Part shown: one piece after another, positions 16,827 to 21,202 of the stretch
How the letters are laid out: every line of letters starts with the position of its first letter
Position numbering within the stretch: the stretch's first letter is position 1
Assembly (NCBI GenBank): GCA_023299945.1
Contig: JALZVZ010000004.1
Span: forward strand, 1 to 21,202
Length of the DNA stretch: 21,202 bases
Reading direction: 5' to 3'
Origin: Altererythrobacter sp.
Lineage (GTDB): Bacteria > Pseudomonadota > Alphaproteobacteria > Sphingomonadales > Sphingomonadaceae
Position numbers and translations under genes: made by a program
Notes under the pieces: model-generated
Database searches by the model: none
The model's input: only the letters and a program-made list of their open reading frames with translations
Told to the model about the DNA's origin: nothing

Positions 16827-18032
16827 ATGCCGCCCCCACGCCTCCACCCGCTAGATCGCAGCCCGCGGGTTGAACGGATCAATGGCTGGCTGGAACAAGC
16901 ATGGGAGCGAGGCTGGTCGAATTACCCCACCCTGGACGCCAATGTTTTGCGCGAAAAGGCAGGCTATGATCCAAGCATTTGCGTTCGGGATGATGCAGAC
17001 ACTGCAGATTTTGACGCAAAGTTAGACGCTTTATGCAAAGCGCTTGCAGACGAAGCGAAGCTCAATTCGCTTGGCCGCACGATTGCCCATGGCCAATTGG
17101 TGCGGGTGATTAAGCAGCGGCAATCATTGGGCGACTTATGGGCAATGCGGCCTGAATCCCTGGAAACGCAGCTTGCCGCCCCTATCATCGTGCTTGGGCA
17201 GATGCGCAGCGGCACAACCCGCATTCACCGCTTGCTGGCCACTGATCCAGCGCATTCCTCCACGCGCTTTTGCGATAGTTGGGCCCCGGTACCGCCCACC
17301 TCAAAACTGATGCCGGATTTACGCCCGATGGGCAGTGCAGCCGCCTTGGCGATGGCCCGCGCAGTCAATCCTTGGCTTGATACAGTCCACCCGTTTGGAG
17401 CGGCGCGCGCAGATGAGGAGTTGGGATGGCTGGCAAGCGCTCTCGACCATGCGACATATGAAGCGCAGTGGCGTATTCCATCATTCAGCCGGTGGAGCGA
17501 GGCGCGCGACCCTGCGCCCACAATTCGCGAATTTGCGCGGATTTTGAAGACAGACGCCGCGCATCACGGCAATGCGGCAACGCCCCGCGTCATGAAATGC
17601 CCGCAATTTTCCGAGCACCTGCCCGCCCTTTTGGACGCCTTCCCCAATGCTCGATTGGTCATCGCATCGCGCGACAATGAAGAGGTGCTGCACAGCTGTA
17701 TTTCATTGGTTGCCAACCAAATGGCAGTGCAATCTGACAATGCAGATTTGGACTGGATTGAGAGCGAATGGCGACGCAAATTGTCTCTGCGCGAAAACCG
17801 CTTACAAAGCGCCATCTCGCAGTTTGACGGACCCACCTCGCATTTGACCTACTCTGGCCTCAACCAAGATTGGGAGCGCGAAATTACGCGCACATATGCT
17901 GATTTGGGATTGGATCTCAGCCCCGCTGCACTAGGCGCTATGCGGTCAGAGATGAAAAAAGCTGAGGCGGGCAGCCATCATGGCCACGCCGCCCAGCTTA
18001 AACAATTCTCAGGCGACCAGCCGCCAACATAA
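16827..18032 (+). CDS. PAPS-dependent sulfotransferase-family protein
   Basis: This 401-residue soluble protein shows both PAPS-binding signatures: the 5'-phosphosulfate loop GQMRSGTTR (124-132), and a 3'-phosphate region NARLVIASRDNEEVLHSC (274-291) with R282 and S290. Sulfotransferases of this type move sulfate from PAPS to hydroxyl or amino groups of lipids, sugars or small molecules; the acceptor is unknown. The first 115 residues form an N-terminal extension seen in several long bacterial members. It starts 15 bases after purN with a weak ribosome-binding site, so it may be read through from purMN. There is no PAPS-making gene (cysD, cysN, cysC) nearby. Confidence 0.82.
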   Translation: MPPPRLHPLDRSPRVERINGWLEQAWERGWSNYPTLDANVLREKAGYDPSICVRDDADTADFDAKLDALCKALADEAKLNSLGRTIAHGQLVRVIKQRQSLGDLWAMRPESLETQLAAPIIVLGQMRSGTTRIHRLLATDPAHSSTRFCDSWAPVPPTSKLMPDLRPMGSAAALAMARAVNPWLDTVHPFGAARADEELGWLASALDHATYEAQWRIPSFSRWSEARDPAPTIREFARILKTDAAHHGNAATPRVMKCPQFSEHLPALLDAFPNARLVIASRDNEEVLHSCISLVANQMAVQSDNADLDWIESEWRRKLSLRENRLQSAISQFDGPTSHLTYSGLNQDWEREITRTYADLGLDLSPAALGAMRSEMKKAEAGSHHGHAAQLKQFSGDQPPT

Positions 18033-18052
18033 GCAGCCGGTCCAATGCCCAA

Positions 18053-18475
18053 TTAGCCAACGAGTTCGTCAGCTGAGAAAAAGAAGTCGATTTCGATCTT
18101 CGCATTTTCTTCGCTGTCGCTGCCATGCACGGTGTTTTCACCAATGGACAGGGCATGTTCCTTGCGGATTGTGCCTGCTTCTGCGTCGGCAGGATTGGTC
18201 GCGCCCATAATGTCACGATTGCGTTTTACAGCGTCTTCGCCTTCGAGGACTTGCACAACCACTGGCTCGCTCATCATGAATTCGGTCAGTTCGCCAAAGA
18301 ACGGGCGCTCAGCGTGAACAGCGTAAAAGCCTTCAGCCTGATCTTTCGTCATGTGAATGCGCTTGGATGCGACAACACGCAGGCCTGCGCCCTCAAGCAT
18401 AGCGGTTACAGCGCCAGTCAGATTGCGGCGAGTGGCGTCAGGTTTGATGATCGAAAAAGTGCGAGTTACCGCCAT
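18053..18475 (-). CDS. ndk: Nucleoside diphosphate kinase
   Basis: This 140-residue enzyme balances nucleoside triphosphate pools by a ping-pong phosphohistidine mechanism. The active-site histidine is H117 in NTVHGSDS, and the nucleotide-site residues are in FSIIKPDA (7-14), [14 protein letters not shown] (56-69) and [14 protein letters not shown] (85-98). All are intact and length is standard. AAAAAAGG lies upstream of the ATG at 18475. It converges with the sulfotransferase across 20 bases in which I see no terminator. Confidence 0.98.
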   Translation of the reverse strand: MAVTRTFSIIKPDATRRNLTGAVTAMLEGAGLRVVASKRIHMTKDQAEGFYAVHAERPFFGELTEFMMSEPVVVQVLEGEDAVKRNRDIMGATNPADAEAGTIRKEHALSIGENTVHGSDSEENAKIEIDFFFSADELVG

Positions 18476-18588
18476 GGGAAATACCTTTTTTGCAAATAAA
18501 AATAAGGGGGTTTGTTTGGATTATTGGCGCGCCACTAGCGCCGTGCGCGCTGCACTGCAAGCTTTGCGAGGGTTCGCCATCGATACGT

Positions 18589-19194
18589 CTATTGCGCGAA
18601 CTTGCCCGTCAGCATTAATTCGCCGGTTGTTTTGCCCGCGCTTTCATCCGGCTTGGCGGCTTCCTCGTCGCTGCCCTCATCATCAAAGCCCAGCCCGCTT
18701 GGATCAGGAATTTGCTCCTCATCATCGGCGTCAAACGCGCTGCCCGGTTTCTGCGCATTGAAAGAGAATGAATTGCCTTGGCCATCATCGCCGCCGATCA
18801 TCTGCCCATCATTGACCTTCATCTCCAGCTTGATGTTGATGCCCGCCGCCTCCGCCAGATCGCGGTAATGCGCTGTCAATTTGTCGGGGCTGTCACCGCT
18901 AACAATGCTGATCATATTGATCGTTTTGCCCTTTTGCTCAAACGAAGCGCTATTGGTGACTTTCGCGCCGGGATACAGGGTAAAGCCCAACGGCAAAGTC
19001 TTGGGAGCCTCTTCGCCAGAGCGCAGCTTGGCCGTGCCATCCGCGGTCTTGGTTGCAGTGGTTACCGCGCCAGTTTCTTCATCAACGGTGACACTGGCTT
19101 CTTGCTCAGAAACCTCCGCATCGCTGCTGGAGCCTCCACAAGCGGTGAGCGTGAGCGCCAAAGCGGCTGCGCCAGTTACTGGAAAAATACGCAT
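18589..19194 (-). CDS. Putative lipoprotein of unknown function
   Basis: This 201-residue protein starts with a lipoprotein signal, ALALTLTAC, with the lipidated cysteine at residue 19, followed by GGSSSD. The small or acidic residues after the cysteine do not settle inner versus outer membrane. The middle part (about 55-150), LPLGFTLYPGAKVTNSASFEQKGKTINMISIVSGDSPDKLTAHYRDLAEAAG, resembles periplasmic domains found in other hypothetical sphingomonad lipoproteins. Residues 152-190 are very acidic and probably disordered. GAGGGA lies eight bases upstream of the ATG at 19194. It follows holC by 61 bases and precedes ndk by 113 bases. Confidence 0.82.
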   Translation of the reverse strand: MRIFPVTGAAALALTLTACGGSSSDAEVSEQEASVTVDEETGAVTTATKTADGTAKLRSGEEAPKTLPLGFTLYPGAKVTNSASFEQKGKTINMISIVSGDSPDKLTAHYRDLAEAAGINIKLEMKVNDGQMIGGDDGQGNSFSFNAQKPGSAFDADDEEQIPDPSGLGFDDEGSDEEAAKPDESAGKTTGELMLTGKFAQ

Positions 19195-19255
19195 ATTTGT
19201 AATCCCTCGAATCCCTGCAGACTTGAATATCACGCAATGGCCGCGCGGGGCAATA

Positions 19256-19690
19256 TCAGGCGACTTTGACCCATTTTCCGGCGTCTTGGCGGAAGAATGC
19301 GCGCTCCAAATCATCCGTCCCGTCCAGCGCGCGCCATGTCGCCCGCGCGGCCTCAACATTGCTATCATCAAACAATAGGAACGCGCGGGCAAAACCGGTG
19401 GCCTCGCGCCAGACACCATCGGCAAAAATGACATGGCTCGCGCCGTTTTGTGCATCTGTCTCAGCAGACAAGAGTATCGGCTGAATGTCTGCGCCCTCGC
19501 CGCCTGCCTCACCATTGGCAAGAAAGCTGTCAGGGCCTGCTTGCCATAGGCCTTTGGACACGGCTTTGCGTTGGTCTGCATCAGCGGCGACCACCAGCAA
19601 GCGCTCGTCAGAGGCGAGAACGCGCGCGGCGATCAGGGCCACGACTTTCCCCACCGGATCGGAGGAGAGCTGCCAGAAGTCTACTTTCAT
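19256..19690 (-). CDS. holC: DNA polymerase III chi subunit
   Basis: This 144-residue protein matches the chi subunit of DNA polymerase III, which links the clamp loader to single-strand-binding protein on the lagging strand. Recognisable blocks are [10 protein letters not shown] at the N-terminus, [28 protein letters not shown], the QPILLS segment, then [31 protein letters not shown] and the ending [11 protein letters not shown]. The pepA-holC neighbourhood is known from E. coli and many proteobacteria. The start codon at 19690 overlaps the stop of the small gene at 19687 by four bases, so its translation is probably coupled to it. Confidence 0.93.
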   Translation of the reverse strand: MKVDFWQLSSDPVGKVVALIAARVLASDERLLVVAADADQRKAVSKGLWQAGPDSFLANGEAGGEGADIQPILLSAETDAQNGASHVIFADGVWREATGFARAFLLFDDSNVEAARATWRALDGTDDLERAFFRQDAGKWVKVA

Positions 19691-19827
19691 GCGCTGCCCT
19701 TCTCACGCTTGCAGCGCTCCGAACAATACAAAACATTGTCCCAATCGCGCGCCCATTTCTTGCGCCAATTGAAGGGCAATTTGCAGGCCTTGCAGACTTT
19801 GCTAGGCAGATCTCCCTTCTTGCGCAT
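19687..19827 (-). CDS. Small DUF2256-family zinc-finger-like protein, 46 residues
   Basis: This short gene reads [20 protein letters not shown], then [20 protein letters not shown] and REKGSA. The pattern of CxxC, then PFxWRKKWAxxWxxVxYCSxRC, is what I know as DUF2256, a small basic family with four cysteines arranged like a zinc knuckle. Its role is unknown. The ATG at 19827 lies 15 bases after the pepA stop, and the stop TGA shares the sequence ATGA with the start of holC. This position makes it a genuine middle gene of a pepA-holC operon. No strong ribosome-binding site is visible, so it may depend on translation of pepA. Confidence 0.87.
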   Translation of the reverse strand: MRKKGDLPSKVCKACKLPFNWRKKWARDWDNVLYCSERCKREKGSA

Positions 19828-19842
19828 CTTAGGAATGGGGTA

Positions 19843-21202
19843 TTACTCCACGTTTTCAGCAACAAATTGATCAATCAGGCGCACGCCAAAACCGGTTGCG
19901 CCCTTATCCCAAGTTGCACCCGGCTTATCCGCCCAGACCATGCCTGCTATATCGCAATGCGCCCAAGCCACGCCCGGCTTGATAAAGCGGCCAAGGAATT
20001 GTGCGGCTGTAATAGAGCCTGCCATGCGCGGGCCAACGTTTTTGATGTCGGCAATCGGGCTGTCGATTAGCTTGTCATAGGCAGGGCCGATTGGCAGGCG
20101 CCACATTTTGTCGCCAGAGGTCTTGCCCGCATCCAGCAATTTATCCGCCAGATTATCATCATTGGCGAACAATCCGCCATGCTCATGACCAAGGGAGACA
20201 ATAATCGCGCCAGTCAGAGTCGCAAAATCAACGATGGTTTTGGGTGAATACTGCTCTTGTGCCCAGTGAAGCGCGTCACACAATACCAAGCGCCCTTCGG
20301 CGTCAGTGTTGATGACTTCGATCGTTTGGCCATTCATGGAGGTCACGACATCACCGGGACGCTGCGCTTTGCCATCGGGCATGTTTTCAACCAGCCCGAC
20401 AACGCCGACAATGTTCGCTTTGGCTTTGCGTTTAACGAGGGCCAGCATTGCGCCCGCCACTGCGCCTGCGCCGCCCATATCCCACTTCATATCTTCCATG
20501 CCGCCCGGTGGTTTGAGCGAGATGCCGCCAGTGTCAAAGGTCACGCCCTTGCCGACAAATACGGTGGGTTCCACGCCAGCTTCGCCGCCATTCCAGCGAA
20601 TTGCGAGGAGGCGCGATGGCTGCTCAGAGCCTTGGCCTACGCCCAGCAGCGCGCCCATGCCCAGCTTTTCCATCTCGGCCTCATCGAGCACGGTCAGCTC
20701 TGCGCCGGTGCCAGCAAATTTTTCCTGACAGCGTTCAACAAAGCTGATCGGATAGACCACATTGGCGGGCTCTGCGACGAGTGTACGCGTAAATTCGACA
20801 CCTTCAGATAGCGCGGATTGCCGCGTCCAAGCCGCTTCTGCTCCGTCAGGTGCGTTGATCGCGGTCGCCGATGTCAGCGTGAGTTTTTTCTCATCCGCCA
20901 GCGTTGTGCGGTAAATATCGTGACGCCACATGCGCAGTCGCAGGCCGAGCAAAGCAGCCGCCGCTTCCTCGCCAGACAGTCCGGAACCGGCAAAATCCAC
21001 GGTCACTGCTTCTTCGCCAGACGCGCCATATTTGGCCGCAATCGCAGCGCCAGCTTTTTCCAGATTGGCATGGCGAGTAGACGAGCCAACCTCGCCCGCG
21101 CCAGCCAAAGCAATGCGCGCCAATTTGCCATCGCGGTGCGCAAATCCTTCGAACACTTGACCTGGCTTGCCCTTAAACCGGGCCGCTTTTGCGCCTTCGG
21201 CC
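19843..21202 (-). CDS. pepA: Leucyl aminopeptidase (M17), 5' end outside the window
   Basis: The frame is open to the right edge; 452 residues are visible out of an expected total near 480-500, so only the start of the N-terminal domain is missing. A GTG at 21156 is internal and not the real start. Enzymes of family M17 remove N-terminal residues from peptides with two metal ions in a hexamer. The metal and catalytic segments are VGKGVTFDTGGISLKPPGGMEDMKWDMGGA and the signature NTDAEGRLVLCDAL, both intact. E. coli PepA also binds DNA as a Xer accessory factor, but that role depends on the N-terminal domain and is not implied here. It heads the pepA-DUF2256-holC group. Confidence 0.96.
   Translation of the reverse strand, partial: AEGAKAARFKGKPGQVFEGFAHRDGKLARIALAGAGEVGSSTRHANLEKAGAAIAAKYGASGEEAVTVDFAGSGLSGEEAAAALLGLRLRMWRHDIYRTTLADEKKLTLTSATAINAPDGAEAAWTRQSALSEGVEFTRTLVAEPANVVYPISFVERCQEKFAGTGAELTVLDEAEMEKLGMGALLGVGQGSEQPSRLLAIRWNGGEAGVEPTVFVGKGVTFDTGGISLKPPGGMEDMKWDMGGAGAVAGAMLALVKRKAKANIVGVVGLVENMPDGKAQRPGDVVTSMNGQTIEVINTDAEGRLVLCDALHWAQEQYSPKTIVDFATLTGAIIVSLGHEHGGLFANDDNLADKLLDAGKTSGDKMWRLPIGPAYDKLIDSPIADIKNVGPRMAGSITAAQFLGRFIKPGVAWAHCDIAGMVWADKPGATWDKGATGFGVRLIDQFVAENVE

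Noticed and set aside
18476..18588. The gap between ndk and the lipoprotein gene, checked for a small gene or structured RNA.
   Set aside because: I see no frame with a start and ribosome-binding site, and only short, weak inverted repeats; it presumably holds the ndk promoter.
20257..20811. A 184-codon plus-strand frame opposite pepA.
   Set aside because: It is antisense to the conserved M17 catalytic domain and has no ribosome-binding site or motif.

Overview
The window reads as an ordinary stretch of chromosome from an alphaproteobacterium, most likely a sphingomonad of the Erythrobacter/Altererythrobacter type. The main evidence is an F1-only ATP synthase cluster (atpH-atpA-atpG-atpD-atpC, with no Fo genes attached), a very short epsilon subunit, an HdaA-type DnaA regulator, a DUF2794 gene, and a pepA-holC neighbourhood. 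Base composition is moderately GC-rich by eye, and codon use looks even from end to end. The lineage is an inference from gene content; no search was run. I see no insertion sequence, prophage, integrase, tRNA, rRNA or CRISPR array, and nothing that looks recently transferred.

Layout. 1-273: 3' end of a DUF1304-like membrane protein. 292-1119 (minus): TauD/TfdA-type 2-oxoglutarate dioxygenase. 1357-6090 (plus): the five F1 genes, closed by a strong two-way terminator at 6114-6155. 6188-8777 (minus): a small PilZ-like protein, a SOUL heme-binding-family protein and glmU. 8855-9538 (plus): a phosphoglycolate-phosphatase-type HAD enzyme, divergent from glmU. 9687-10616 (plus): a short-chain dehydrogenase of the MFE-2 type, followed by a terminator. 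10753-11937 (plus): a polytopic membrane protein of unknown function. 11934-15061 (minus): a compact run transcribed as an exported two-domain protein of unknown function, hdaA, cysE and DUF2794. 15125-18032 (plus): purM, purN and a sulfotransferase. 18053-21202 (minus): ndk, a lipoprotein, holC, a 46-residue DUF2256 zinc-finger-like protein and pepA, which runs off the right edge.

How the genes relate. Most are housekeeping: ATP synthesis (F1), nucleotide supply (purM, purN, ndk), cell-wall precursor synthesis (glmU), cysteine synthesis (cysE), replication control and the polymerase clamp-loader complex (hdaA, holC), and peptide turnover (pepA). Tight gene spacing supports several co-transcribed groups: atpHAGDC; the exported protein-hdaA-cysE-DUF2794 run; purM-purN; and pepA-DUF2256-holC.

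I did not find a convincing undescribed defence, mobile or biosynthetic system. The points most worth a second look are modest: an epsilon subunit reduced to its N-terminal domain, an exactly conserved tandem 12-residue repeat in the SOUL protein, a TTG start of purN inside purM, mutually exclusive hairpins in front of the short-chain dehydrogenase gene, an overlooked 46-codon gene overlapping holC, and an exported protein of unusual architecture heading the hdaA operon.
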